DNA of 8,211 nucleotides. Origin: Alphaproteobacteria bacterium. GTDB lineage: Bacteria; Pseudomonadota; Alphaproteobacteria; GCA-2731375. Below the pieces are notes generated by a model. The model saw nothing but the letters and a program-made list of their open reading frames with translations. It made no database searches and was not told the origin of the DNA. How positions within the stretch are numbered: position 1 is the stretch's first letter; each line of letters starts with the position of its first letter. The DNA lies in the NCBI GenBank assembly GCA_028281075.1, contig JANQKO010000210.1:1-8211 (forward strand). Direction: 5' to 3'. Positions 1-5,966 of the stretch are shown piece by piece. Made by a program: the position numbers and the translations under genes.

Positions 1-117
1 GAAAAACTCAGACGGTACATATGCGAGCCAACTAGAAAGCGGAAAAGCCAGGCCTTCACATATCAAACCGCCTAACTTAGCGCCTATGGGGACTGTCCCC
101 ATTATGAGTATCTGACG
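1..117. other. AT-richer edge segment, no supported gene
   Basis: This stretch is visibly richer in A and T than the rest of the window. It lies beyond the stop codon of the deacetylase-family gene. Plus-strand frame 1 is open from the window edge to a TAA at 73-75 (24 codons), including the residues LRRYI. That could be the tail of a gene outside the window, but it is too short to identify. The only clear structure is the palindrome at 86-102. Confidence 0.4.
86..102. repeat. ATGGGGAC/GTCCCCAT palindrome
   Basis: Two perfect 8-bp arms, ATGGGGAC and GTCCCCAT, flank a single T. As RNA this would fold as a 7-bp stem with a CTG loop on the plus strand. It lies 15 bp beyond the stop codon of the minus-strand deacetylase gene, so it could help end that transcript, but there is no good T-run on either side. 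Similar GGGGAC-GTCCCC palindromes occur as dispersed repeats in some bacteria. Only one copy is in this window, so repeat status is inferred. Confidence 0.45.
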
Positions 118-1029
118 TCAAGTCATGGTGGTGGGCGCGGCGGCGGCGCGGTAGAGCAGCGCGTGGCGGCGGGCGATGGCGTCGACATCGGGGCCATAGC
201 CGCCGCCGATGACGCCGGCGAGCGGCAGGCCGCGGGTCCGGCAGTCGTCGATCACCATGCGGTCGCGGGCGAGCAGGCCGGCATCGCTCAAGGCGAGCTT
301 GCCCAACCGGTCGTCGGCATGCGGGTCGACACCGGCATTGTAGAAGACGAGATCGGGCCGGACGCGGGACCAGACCAGATCCAGGCTCTGGCGCAAGGTC
401 GCCAGATAGGCGTCGTCGCCCATGCCGTCGGGCAGCGGCACGTCGAGATCGCCCGCCTCCTTGCGCACGGGATAGTTCTTCTGCCCGTGCATGGAGAAGG
501 TGAAAACGGCGGCGTCGCCGCGGAAGATCTCGGCCGTGCCGTCGCCCTGATGCACGTCGAGATCGATCACCAGCATCTGCAGCGCCCGGCCGCGGGCCTG
601 CATGACCCGGGCGGCGACGGCGACGTCGTTGAAGACGCAGAAGCCGGCGCCGGTGCCGCCGCGGGCATGGTGGCTGCCGCCGGCGGTGTTGCAGGCAAGC
701 CCATGGTCCAGCGCCAGCTCGGCCGTCAGCACGGTGCCGGCGACGGCCAGCCGCGACCGCGCCACCAGCGCCGGCGTCAGCGGCAGGCCGATGCGGCGCA
801 CGGTCTCGGGCCCGGCCGTGAGGTCGAGGATATCGCCGACATATTCGGCGTCATGCGCCAGTTCCAGCCACCAGCGCGGGGCCGGCTCGGGCGCATGGCA
901 GTCGCTGTCCGCCGCCAGGCCGTCGGCGCGCAGCAGCTCGATCAGCCGGCCGAACTTGTCCATGGGAAAGCGGTGGCCATCCGGCAGGCGGGCCACATAG
1001 GCCGGGTGGTGCACGACGGGCACGGGCAT
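118..1029 (-). CDS. histone deacetylase family protein (AcuC/HDAC-like zinc amidohydrolase)
   Basis: This encodes a 303-residue zinc-dependent deacetylase of the arginase/deacetylase fold, a usual length for bacterial single-domain members. The HDAC signature is complete and in order: GGSHHA with the His pair H120-H121 (general base/acid), GFCVFNDVA at 129-137, DLDVHQGDGT at 156-165, NAGVDPHADDRLG at 231-243 and GGGY at 275-278. By family alignment D158, H160 and D235 bind zinc and Y278 stabilises the oxyanion, so the enzyme should be active. The FCVFND wording resembles the class IV (HDAC11-like) branch, though this cannot be settled by eye. The natural substrate (acetylated protein, polyamine or small amide) cannot be read from the sequence. 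No signal peptide is seen, so it is probably cytoplasmic. The ATG at 1029 has little Shine-Dalgarno sequence; a CATATC at 1046-1041 could be its -10. It is divergent from the MATE gene. Confidence 0.93.
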   Translation of the reverse strand: MPVPVVHHPAYVARLPDGHRFPMDKFGRLIELLRADGLAADSDCHAPEPAPRWWLELAHDAEYVGDILDLTAGPETVRRIGLPLTPALVARSRLAVAGTVLTAELALDHGLACNTAGGSHHARGGTGAGFCVFNDVAVAARVMQARGRALQMLVIDLDVHQGDGTAEIFRGDAAVFTFSMHGQKNYPVRKEAGDLDVPLPDGMGDDAYLATLRQSLDLVWSRVRPDLVFYNAGVDPHADDRLGKLALSDAGLLARDRMVIDDCRTRGLPLAGVIGGGYGPDVDAIARRHALLYRAAAAPTTMT

Positions 1030-1040
1030 GTCAGCAAAGT

Positions 1041-1075
1041 GATATGGCGAACCGCCCCCGGCAAGCCGCTATGAT
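1041..1075. promoter_or_regulatory. candidate divergent -10 elements between deacetylase and MATE genes
   Basis: Only 53 bp separate the two divergent starts. On the plus strand TATGAT (1070-1075, five of six matches to TATAAT) ends 7 bp before the ATG at 1083, so transcription would begin at or next to the start codon and give a leaderless mRNA. On the minus strand CATATC (1046-1041) ends 11 bp before the ATG at 1029. No convincing -35 box is seen for either, so this is a motif-level suggestion only. Confidence 0.35.
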
Positions 1076-1082
1076 CGCCGCC

Positions 1083-2417
1083 ATGAACGATCGGACGCGG
1101 CCGGCGCGGCTCGAACCGGTCACGCACGGCCGGGTCTGGCGGCTGGCGGGACCGATCATCCTGTCGAACTCGACGGTGCCGCTGCTGGGCGCCGTCGACA
1201 CCGCCGTGGTCGGGCACCTGCCGGCGGCCTATTACCTGGGCGCGGTCGCCGTCGGCGCCATGATCTTCACGATCATCTATTGGGCCTTCGGTTTCCTGCG
1301 GATGGGCACCACCGGGTTCACGGCGCAGGCGTTCGGCGCCGACGATGGCGACGAGGTACGGGCCAATCTGGGCCGGGCGCTGCTGCTCGCCGTCGTCTTC
1401 GGCCTCGCCGCGATCCTGTTGCAGGACGTGATCTCGGCGATCGCCTTCAGCCTGATCGACGCCAGCGCGGATGTCGAGCGGCTGGCGCGCGAGTACTTGG
1501 CGATCCGGATCTGGGGCGCGCCGGCGGCCCTGGCGAACTTCGCGCTGATGGGCTGGTTCATCGGCATCCGCAACACCCGCGCCGTGCTGATCCTGCAGAT
1601 CGCCACCAACGGCATCAACATCGCGCTGACTCTGCTGTTCGTGATCGGCTTCGGCTGGGGCGTGCCGGGCGTGGCGCTGGGGACGCTGATCGCCGAATAT
1701 GGCGGCGTCGCCATCGGGCTGGCGCTGGTGCCGAGCAATCTCAACGCCGTGGGCGGCCGCTTCCGGTGGGCGCGCATCGTGCTGCTGGAACGCCTGCGGC
1801 GGCTGCTGGCGGTGAACTTCGACATCTTCGTGCGCACCATGTGCGTGCTGATGGCCTTCGCCATCTTCAAGGCCCGCGGCGCCGCGGCCGGCGACGAGAT
1901 CCTGGCGGCGAACGCGGTGCTGCTGAACTTCGTCAGCTTCCTCGCCTTCGGTCTCGACGGCTTCGCCTTCGCGGTCGAGGCGCTGGTCGGCGGCGCGGTC
2001 GGCGCCCGCGACCGCCAGGCGCTGCGCCAGGCCGTGCGGATGACGACGCTCTGGGCGCTGATCTGCGCGCTCGCCTATGCCGCGGTCTATGCCGGCGCCG
2101 GCTATCTGCTAATCAACCTGCTGACCGGCCTGCCGGACGTGCGCGCGCTGGCCGCGACCTATCAATGGTGGATCATCGCCATGCCGCTGATCGCGGTCTG
2201 GGGCTATCAGCTCGACGGCATCTTCATCGGCGCCACCCGCAGCGCCGACATGCGCAACATGATGCTGCTGTCGTTCGGCGTCTTTCTCGCCGCGCTCTAC
2301 GCCTTCGAGCCGTTGCTGGGCAATCACGGCCTGTGGCTGGCCATGACGGCGTTCATGACCGCCCGCGCGGTCACGCTCGCCACCCGCTACCCGGCCCTGG
2401 AACGCAGCGTCGGGTAG
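1083..2417 (+). CDS. dinF: MATE family efflux transporter, DinF subfamily
   Basis: This encodes an inner-membrane cation-coupled drug/metabolite antiporter of the multidrug and toxic compound extrusion family, 444 residues with about twelve hydrophobic helices, the family's usual length. DinF-type landmarks are present in both halves: DTAVVGHL at 39-46, FLRMGTTGFTAQAFGA at 71-86, LDGFAFAVEALVGG at 291-304 and DGIFIGATRSADMRN at 378-392, then GNHGLWLA near 413. These match the recalled E. coli DinF pattern closely. The exported substrate is unknown. I chose the ATG at 1083. The in-frame ATGs at 1044 and 1071 would add 13 or 4 residues, and the 1044 start would put the TATGAT -10-like box inside the gene. 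The stop lies 3 bp from that of the convergent SDR gene. No SOS (LexA) box was noticed upstream, so the damage-inducible behaviour known for E. coli dinF should not be assumed. Confidence 0.92.
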   Translation: MNDRTRPARLEPVTHGRVWRLAGPIILSNSTVPLLGAVDTAVVGHLPAAYYLGAVAVGAMIFTIIYWAFGFLRMGTTGFTAQAFGADDGDEVRANLGRALLLAVVFGLAAILLQDVISAIAFSLIDASADVERLAREYLAIRIWGAPAALANFALMGWFIGIRNTRAVLILQIATNGINIALTLLFVIGFGWGVPGVALGTLIAEYGGVAIGLALVPSNLNAVGGRFRWARIVLLERLRRLLAVNFDIFVRTMCVLMAFAIFKARGAAAGDEILAANAVLLNFVSFLAFGLDGFAFAVEALVGGAVGARDRQALRQAVRMTTLWALICALAYAAVYAGAGYLLINLLTGLPDVRALAATYQWWIIAMPLIAVWGYQLDGIFIGATRSADMRNMMLLSFGVFLAALYAFEPLLGNHGLWLAMTAFMTARAVTLATRYPALERSVG

Positions 2418-2420
2418 CGG

Positions 2421-3188
2421 TTAGTACATGGCGGCGACGATGCCGCCGTCGATGGGGATGATGGCGCCGTTCATGTAGGCAGCGTCGTTGGAAGCGAGAT
2501 AAATGGCGAGACCGGCGAGCTCGTCCGGCTCGCCCCAGCGGCCGACCGGCGTGCGGCTGGTGACCAGCGCGTTGAACGCGGCATCGTTCTTCAGCGCGAC
2601 GTTCAGCTCGGTGGCGAAATAGCCCGGGCAGATCGCGTTCGCGGTGACGCCCTTCGGCCCGAACTCGGTGGCAAGCGCCTTGGTCAGGCCGGCGAGGCCG
2701 TGCTTGGTCGCGACATAGCCGGGAATCGTCGGCCGGGCGACGAAGCTCAGCACCGAGCCGACATTGATGATCCGGCCCCAGCCGCGATCGACCATGCCGC
2801 GCGCCGCCTCGCGGGCCAGCACGAAGCAGGCATTCAGGTTCACGTCCATCATGCGCAGCCAGTCGGCGTCCGACCATTCGAGCAGCGGCTGGCGGTGGAC
2901 CATGCCGGCATTGTTGACCAGCACATCGAGGCCGTCCCGGCGGCCGGCGATCTCGGCGACGGCGGCCTTGGCGGCATCGAAGTCGGCGGCGTCGAAGGCG
3001 GCGGCCGAGGCCTGATGGCCGGCGGCCTCGAGCTCGGCCGCGCGTTCGGCGCAGGCCCCGGCATCGCGGGAATTGATCACCACATGCGCGCCGCTCTCGG
3101 CCAGCCCCCTGGCGATGGCCCAGCCCAGCCCGCGACTGCTGCCGGTCACCAGGGCGGTCCTGCCGGGAATGGCGAAACGATCACGCAT
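2421..3188 (-). CDS. SDR family NAD(P)-dependent oxidoreductase, gluconate 5-dehydrogenase-like
   Basis: This encodes a 255-residue classical short-chain dehydrogenase with a Rossmann fold, probably cytoplasmic and tetrameric as is usual for the family. The cofactor loop TGSSRGLG is at 15-22 and NNAG at 92-95. The catalytic tetrad is N117, S145, Y158 and K162, followed by PGY at 188-190. The end is intact (PIDGG near 245-249). Sequence style, especially TGSSRGLG and ATEFGPKGV, resembles gluconate 5-dehydrogenase or 2-deoxy-gluconate 3-dehydrogenase. With a UxaA-family dehydratase on the same strand nearby, oxidation of a sugar acid is the best guess, but SDR substrates cannot be read reliably from sequence. 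The start is supported by a good ribosome-binding site at 3204-3197. The C-terminus nearly abuts the convergent MATE gene. Confidence 0.9.
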   Translation of the reverse strand: MRDRFAIPGRTALVTGSSRGLGWAIARGLAESGAHVVINSRDAGACAERAAELEAAGHQASAAAFDAADFDAAKAAVAEIAGRRDGLDVLVNNAGMVHRQPLLEWSDADWLRMMDVNLNACFVLAREAARGMVDRGWGRIINVGSVLSFVARPTIPGYVATKHGLAGLTKALATEFGPKGVTANAICPGYFATELNVALKNDAAFNALVTSRTPVGRWGEPDELAGLAIYLASNDAAYMNGAIIPIDGGIVAAMY

Positions 3189-3196
3189 GGGAATGG

Positions 3197-3204
3197 TCCT
3201 TCTT
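3197..3204 (-). promoter_or_regulatory. ribosome-binding site of the SDR gene
   Basis: On the minus strand this reads AAGAAGGA, a strong Shine-Dalgarno match ending 8 nt before the ATG at 3188. It fixes that start. A CATAAT at 3235-3230 (five of six matches to TATAAT) lies just upstream and is a candidate -10. The SDR gene may therefore have its own promoter in the 59 bp between it and the DUF559 gene. No clear -35 was found. Confidence 0.6.
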
Positions 3205-3247
3205 ATTGGGTGTTGATGAAAGAGACGACATTATGGAGAAGTAGCCA

Positions 3248-3652
3248 TCAAGGGCGATTATCGCCGGTTAACGCCCCCTCTCCCGCCTGCGGGAGAGGGT
3301 CGGGGTGAGGGCCGAACGAGCCCGCGATTTTGGTCAGGACGCCATCGGTATTCTTCAACACATCATTGTTCCAGAACCGCAAGACACGGAAGCCCTGACC
3401 CTCCAGCCAACTTGATCGAACGGCATCTTCCGCCACGGCATCGACGTGCTGGCCGCCATCGATTTCGACGACGAGCATCTCTTCCAGGCACACGAAGTCG
3501 ACGACGTAGCGGCCGATAGCGTACTGCCGGCGGAATTTGCGGCCTTTGAGCCGGCGGTCGCGCAGGCCATACCAGAGCCTGCGTTCCGCGTCGGTCAGGT
3601 CGCGACGCAGCGCGCGGGCGTTCTTGGTCGGCTTCTTTTTCCACATCACCAT
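3248..3652 (-). CDS. DUF559 domain endonuclease-fold protein with repeat-encoded C-terminus
   Basis: This encodes a 134-residue protein whose first roughly 112 residues form a complete DUF559 domain, a PD-(D/E)XK nuclease-like fold related to very-short-patch-repair endonucleases. Visible landmarks are a basic N-terminus, LTDAERRLWYGLR at 19-31, the putative metal site D52 (VVDF) with E63 and D65 in VVEIDGGQH (61-69), WLEGQGFRVLRFWNNDVL at 82-99, and GVLTKI at 104-109. The acidic residues are intact, so it could be catalytic; no substrate is established for this family. Residues from about 114 (GPHPDPLPQAGEGA) are read from the left hairpin repeat, so the tail is repeat-derived. The repeat on the other side supplies GAGGG as a Shine-Dalgarno sequence, 3 nt before the first ATG (3652) and 9 nt before the in-frame ATG at 3646. 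The second is better spaced and may be the true start, two residues shorter. Confidence 0.85.
   Translation of the reverse strand: MVMWKKKPTKNARALRRDLTDAERRLWYGLRDRRLKGRKFRRQYAIGRYVVDFVCLEEMLVVEIDGGQHVDAVAEDAVRSSWLEGQGFRVLRFWNNDVLKNTDGVLTKIAGSFGPHPDPLPQAGEGALTGDNRP
3275..3313 (-). repeat. left copy of the CCCTCTCCCGC hairpin repeat
   Basis: Perfect 11-bp arms CCCTCTCCCGC (3276-3286) and GCGGGAGAGGG (3289-3299) flank a 2-nt centre, CT; sterically this is about a 10-bp stem with a 4-nt loop. After TCGGG comes GTGAGGGCC (3305-3313). The same parts recur, inverted, at 3654-3717. This copy overlaps the 3' end of the DUF559 gene and encodes its PHPDPLPQAGEGA tail. The element type resembles REP-like palindromes dispersed in proteobacterial genomes; dispersal cannot be shown from this window alone. 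Confidence 0.8.
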
Positions 3653-3653
3653 G

Positions 3654-3717
3654 GGCCCTCACCCTCCCACGAGCTTACGCTCGCGGGCCCCTCCCTCTCC
3701 CGCAAGCGGGAGAGGGG
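3654..3717 (+). repeat. right, inverted copy of the hairpin repeat, with an extra inner hairpin
   Basis: Arms CCCTCTCCCGC (3693-3703) and GCGGGAGAGGG (3706-3716) are identical to the left copy; the centre is AA instead of CT. GGCCCTCAC (3654-3662) is the reverse complement of the left copy's GTGAGGGCC. Between these parts lie 30 bp instead of 5. They contain a second hairpin: CCCACGAGC (3666-3674) and GCTCGCGGG (3679-3687) with one A-C mismatch that becomes a G-U pair in minus-strand RNA, closed there by a GUAA loop. The copy lies between the dehydratase stop and the DUF559 start and could stabilise or end the dehydratase mRNA, though it lacks a T-run. Confidence 0.8.
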
Positions 3718-3743
3718 CTATTAGCACCTGCGATCACGCCCCT

Positions 3744-5273
3744 CTACATCACGGCGCCGACGGTCCAGGGGACGAACTCGTCGTCGCCGAAGCCGAGCGC
3801 CTCGCTCTTGGTCTGCTCGCCCGACGCGGTGCGCAGGATCTTGTCGAAGATCTTCTCGCCCATCTCGGCAACCGTCGCCTCGCCGTCGACGACCAAGCCG
3901 CAATTGATGTCCATGTCCTCGGCCATGCGATTGTACATGGCCGAGTTGGTGGCGAGCTTGAGCGACGGCGTCGGCTTGCAGCCGAACACCGAGCCCCGGC
4001 CGGTGGTGAAGCAGCAGACATTGGCCCCGCCCGCGACCATGCCCGTCACCGAGGCCGGGTCGTAGCCCGGCGTGTCCATGAACACGAATCCCCTGGCGGT
4101 GATCGGCTCGGCATAGCCATAGACGTCGACCAGGTTGGTGGTGCCGCCCTTGGCCGCGGCGCCCAGCGACTTCTCCAGGATCGTGGTCAGGCCGCCGGCC
4201 TTGTTGCCGGGCGAAGGGTTGTTGTTCATCTCGCCCTTGTTGCGGGCGGTGTAATCCTCCCACCAGCGGATCTTGTCGATCAGCTTCTCGCCGACCGCGC
4301 GGCTGACGGCGCGGCGGGTAAGCAGGTGCTCGGCGCCATAGATTTCCGGCGTCTCGGCGAGGCAGGCGGTGCCGCCGTGCCGGACCAGCAGGTCGGCCGC
4401 AGCGCCGAGCGACGGATTGGCGCTGATGCCGGAATAGGCGTCCGAACCGCCGCATTCCAGCGCCAGGATCAGGGCGCTCGCCGGCACGGTCTCGCGCGTC
4501 GCCCGGTTGGCGGCCGGCAGCATCTCGTTCACGCGGGCGACGCCCTCCCTGACCGTCGCCGCCGTGCCGCCGGTGTCCTGGATGGTCATGGCATGCAGCG
4601 CCTCGCCCATCTCCAGGCCCTCGTTCTCCATCAGCGCGCCGATCTGGTTCGCCTCGCAGCCGAGCCCGACGACCATCACCGCGGCGAAGTTCGGATGCCG
4701 GGCATAGCCGGCGATCGTCCGCTGCAGGGCCTCGTAGCCCTCGCCCGAGGCCGCCATGCCGCAGCCGGTGCCGTGGGTCAGGGCGACAACGCCGTCGACA
4801 TTCGGATAGTCACCGAGCGCGCCGCCCCGGAACGTGTCGGCGATATAGCGCGCGACGGTCGCCGAGCAGTTCACGCTGGTCAGCACGCCGATATAATTGC
4901 GCGTCGCCACCCGGCCGTCGGCGCGCACGATGCCCTGGAACGTGGCCCGCCCGGCGTCGTCGACATACGGCGTCGGACGGGCGTCCTGGCCGAACAGGTA
5001 GTCGCGCGCGAAATCACGGACCTCGACATTCTGCGTATGCACATGCGCGCCGGGCGCGATGTCGGCCGTCGCGAAGCCGATGATCTGGGCATATTTCACC
5101 ACCGGCTCGCCGGCCGCGATCGCCGCCGTCGCGATCTTGTGTCCGGCCGGCACGTGCCCCGCGGCCGTCACGCCCTCGTCCGGCAGGTCCGTGCCGGGCA
5201 GGATGTCGGCCCGCGCGACGACGACGTTGTCGGCGCCATGAAGCCGGAAGGCCAGCGGCTGCTTGTCGCTCAT
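3744..5273 (-). CDS. UxaA/GarD family dehydratase (altronate/galactarate dehydratase family)
   Basis: This encodes a 509-residue cytoplasmic sugar-acid dehydratase that removes water from a hexonate or hexarate to give a 2-keto-3-deoxy sugar acid; family members depend on a divalent metal. An N-terminal SAF-like domain occupies roughly residues 8-85 (LHGADNVVVA, GHKIA, GEPVVKY, GAHVHTQNVE). The large dehydratase domain follows, with HGTGCGM at 167-173, VVGLGCEANQ at 201-210, ECGGSDAYSGISANP at 273-287, NPSPGNKAGGLTTILEKSLG at 352-371 and FTTGRGSVFG at 422-431. C171, C206 and C274 are the conserved cysteines. Length is normal (about 495-525). Substrate is undecided: the signatures fit both altronate and galactarate dehydratases. 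The ATG at 5273 is preceded by AGGGG at a 9-nt spacing; an open extension to 5462 lacks such support and runs through the promoter region. The SDR gene downstream could act in the same pathway. Confidence 0.9.
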   Translation of the reverse strand: MSDKQPLAFRLHGADNVVVARADILPGTDLPDEGVTAAGHVPAGHKIATAAIAAGEPVVKYAQIIGFATADIAPGAHVHTQNVEVRDFARDYLFGQDARPTPYVDDAGRATFQGIVRADGRVATRNYIGVLTSVNCSATVARYIADTFRGGALGDYPNVDGVVALTHGTGCGMAASGEGYEALQRTIAGYARHPNFAAVMVVGLGCEANQIGALMENEGLEMGEALHAMTIQDTGGTAATVREGVARVNEMLPAANRATRETVPASALILALECGGSDAYSGISANPSLGAAADLLVRHGGTACLAETPEIYGAEHLLTRRAVSRAVGEKLIDKIRWWEDYTARNKGEMNNNPSPGNKAGGLTTILEKSLGAAAKGGTTNLVDVYGYAEPITARGFVFMDTPGYDPASVTGMVAGGANVCCFTTGRGSVFGCKPTPSLKLATNSAMYNRMAEDMDINCGLVVDGEATVAEMGEKIFDKILRTASGEQTKSEALGFGDDEFVPWTVGAVM

Positions 5274-5332
5274 GATGTCGTTCCCCTGGGCTGATGGGTT
5301 CGTCCGGCGCCGGGCCCCGGGACGTGGCGCGC

Positions 5333-5362
5333 AGCATACCCCAATCCGGCCGTGGCCGTCAT
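5333..5362 (-). promoter_or_regulatory. candidate sigma-70-type promoter of the dehydratase gene
   Basis: On the minus strand ATGACG (5362-5357, four of six matches to TTGACA), an 18-bp spacer and TATGCT (5338-5333, four of six matches to TATAAT) form a plausible promoter. It predicts a leader of roughly 50 nt ahead of the ATG at 5273. The -10 and the bases after it, TATGCTGCGC, recur exactly at 6028-6037 upstream of the hydrolase gene on the plus strand. The leader contains a GC-rich stretch with CGTCC/GGACG arms (5301-5324). No riboswitch or operator was recognised. Confidence 0.4.
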
Positions 5363-5421
5363 GGGCGGTAACAATTTCGTGCCCAGCCGGTCCGCCGGGG
5401 AAGCATCGGCGCCGGCCAGCG

Positions 5422-5427
5422 TATAAT
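5422..5427 (+). promoter_or_regulatory. -10 box TATAAT upstream of the TPR gene
   Basis: This is a perfect TATAAT hexamer, 34 bp before the ATG at 5462, in a GC-rich region where such a match is unlikely by chance. No good -35 sits at 16-18 bp upstream. It overlaps an in-frame ATG at 5426, which argues that the protein starts at 5462 rather than 5426. The expected leader is about 28 nt and includes GAGGG and AGGA. Confidence 0.5.
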
Positions 5428-5461
5428 GAGCATTCGCCCATTTCCGAGGGACAGGACGTCA

Positions 5462-5965
5462 ATGATGCGAATCCCCGCCATCCTGGCGCTGGCCGGCGCG
5501 ATCACGCTCGGCGGTGCCCTGGCCGGCGCGCCGGCGCTGGCGGCCCAGAGCGACGAGCGCGAGGCCGTCGGCACGCCCGAAGACCCGAACTGGAGCGCCG
5601 CGAAACGGCTGGTCGCGGCCAGGGACTATGACGGCGCGGCGCCGCTGCTGCGCCAGGTCGTGGCCGCCGATCCGAAGAATGCCGACGCCTTCAACTATCT
5701 CGGTTATATCAACAGCCGCAATGGCGAGACCGACGCGGCGTTGCGCTATTACCGGCAGGCGCTGGCGATCAAGCCGTCGCACCGGGGCGCCAACGAATAT
5801 CTGGGCGAGCTCTATCTCAAGCTCGGCGACCTGCCGGCGGCGGAAGCGCGGCTGAAGGTCCTGGACGACGCCTGCTTCTTCGGCTGCAGCGAATACACCC
5901 AGCTCAAGAAGGCGATCGCCGACTACAAGACGACCGGCACGTTCGTCCCGCGGAAGGACGGCTGA
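5462..5965 (+). CDS. secreted tetratricopeptide-repeat protein
   Basis: This encodes a 167-residue protein. A signal peptide covers about residues 1-27 (MMRIPAILALAGAI, then small residues and APALA before AQS), predicting export to the periplasm. The mature part holds TPR helices: a first repeat around 44-72 (AAKRLVAARDYDGAAPLLRQ), a canonical second at 73-106 (AFNYLGYINSRNGETDAALR), and a third from about 107 (ANEYLGELYLKLGDLPAAEA). The third runs into CFFGC (138-142) and EYTQLKKAI. TPRs bind other proteins, and the partner here is unknown. The Cys-x3-Cys could form a disulfide or bind something. Start choice: ATGATG at 5462/5465 sits after GAGGG and AGGA; the ATG at 5426 lies inside the TATAAT box and would put polar residues ahead of the signal peptide. 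The gene is divergent from the dehydratase and co-directional with the hydrolase, but the latter seems to have its own promoter. Confidence 0.85.
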   Translation: MMRIPAILALAGAITLGGALAGAPALAAQSDEREAVGTPEDPNWSAAKRLVAARDYDGAAPLLRQVVAADPKNADAFNYLGYINSRNGETDAALRYYRQALAIKPSHRGANEYLGELYLKLGDLPAAEARLKVLDDACFFGCSEYTQLKKAIADYKTTGTFVPRKDG

Positions 5966-5966
5966 C

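Larger units (their letters stand above)
3275..3717. mobile_element. candidate repeat-DUF559-repeat unit (443 bp)
   Basis: The endonuclease-fold gene sits almost exactly between two oppositely oriented copies of one palindromic repeat, and both ends of its reading frame touch the repeats. The unit fills most of the 555 bp between a dehydratase and an SDR gene that read in the same direction. Seen directly: the inverted repeats, their identical arms and the gene between them. Inferred: that the unit moved in as one piece. I found no convincing target-site duplication; an ATTA occurs on both sides (3257-3260 and 3720-3723) but at unequal distances, so it is not evidence. Confidence 0.35.

Noticed and set aside
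1..75. C-terminal remnant of an IS91-like transposase
   Set aside because: Only the LRRYI string is suggestive. It lacks the following Arg-Pro and catalytic tyrosine context, and 24 codons cannot support a call.
163..1074. 303-codon plus-strand open frame opposite the deacetylase gene
   Set aside because: The composition is low-complexity (Gly, Ala, Arg, His) with no motif, while the opposite strand carries every HDAC motif.
3253..3265. GGCGAT-T-ATCGCC palindrome at the end of the DUF559 gene
   Set aside because: The arms are only 6 bp, no second copy is seen, and there is no T-run, so it cannot be separated from chance.
3257..3723. ATTA as a target-site duplication of the repeat-DUF559 unit
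   Set aside because: It lies 14 bp outside the left repeat but only 2 bp outside the right one, and a 4-bp match is expected by chance.
3537..5294. 585-codon open frame on the plus strand
   Set aside because: It lies antisense to the dehydratase gene and the repeat unit. Its translation is arginine-, histidine- and alanine-rich with no recognisable domain, typical of an open frame opposite a high-GC gene. The minus-strand product has full family motifs.
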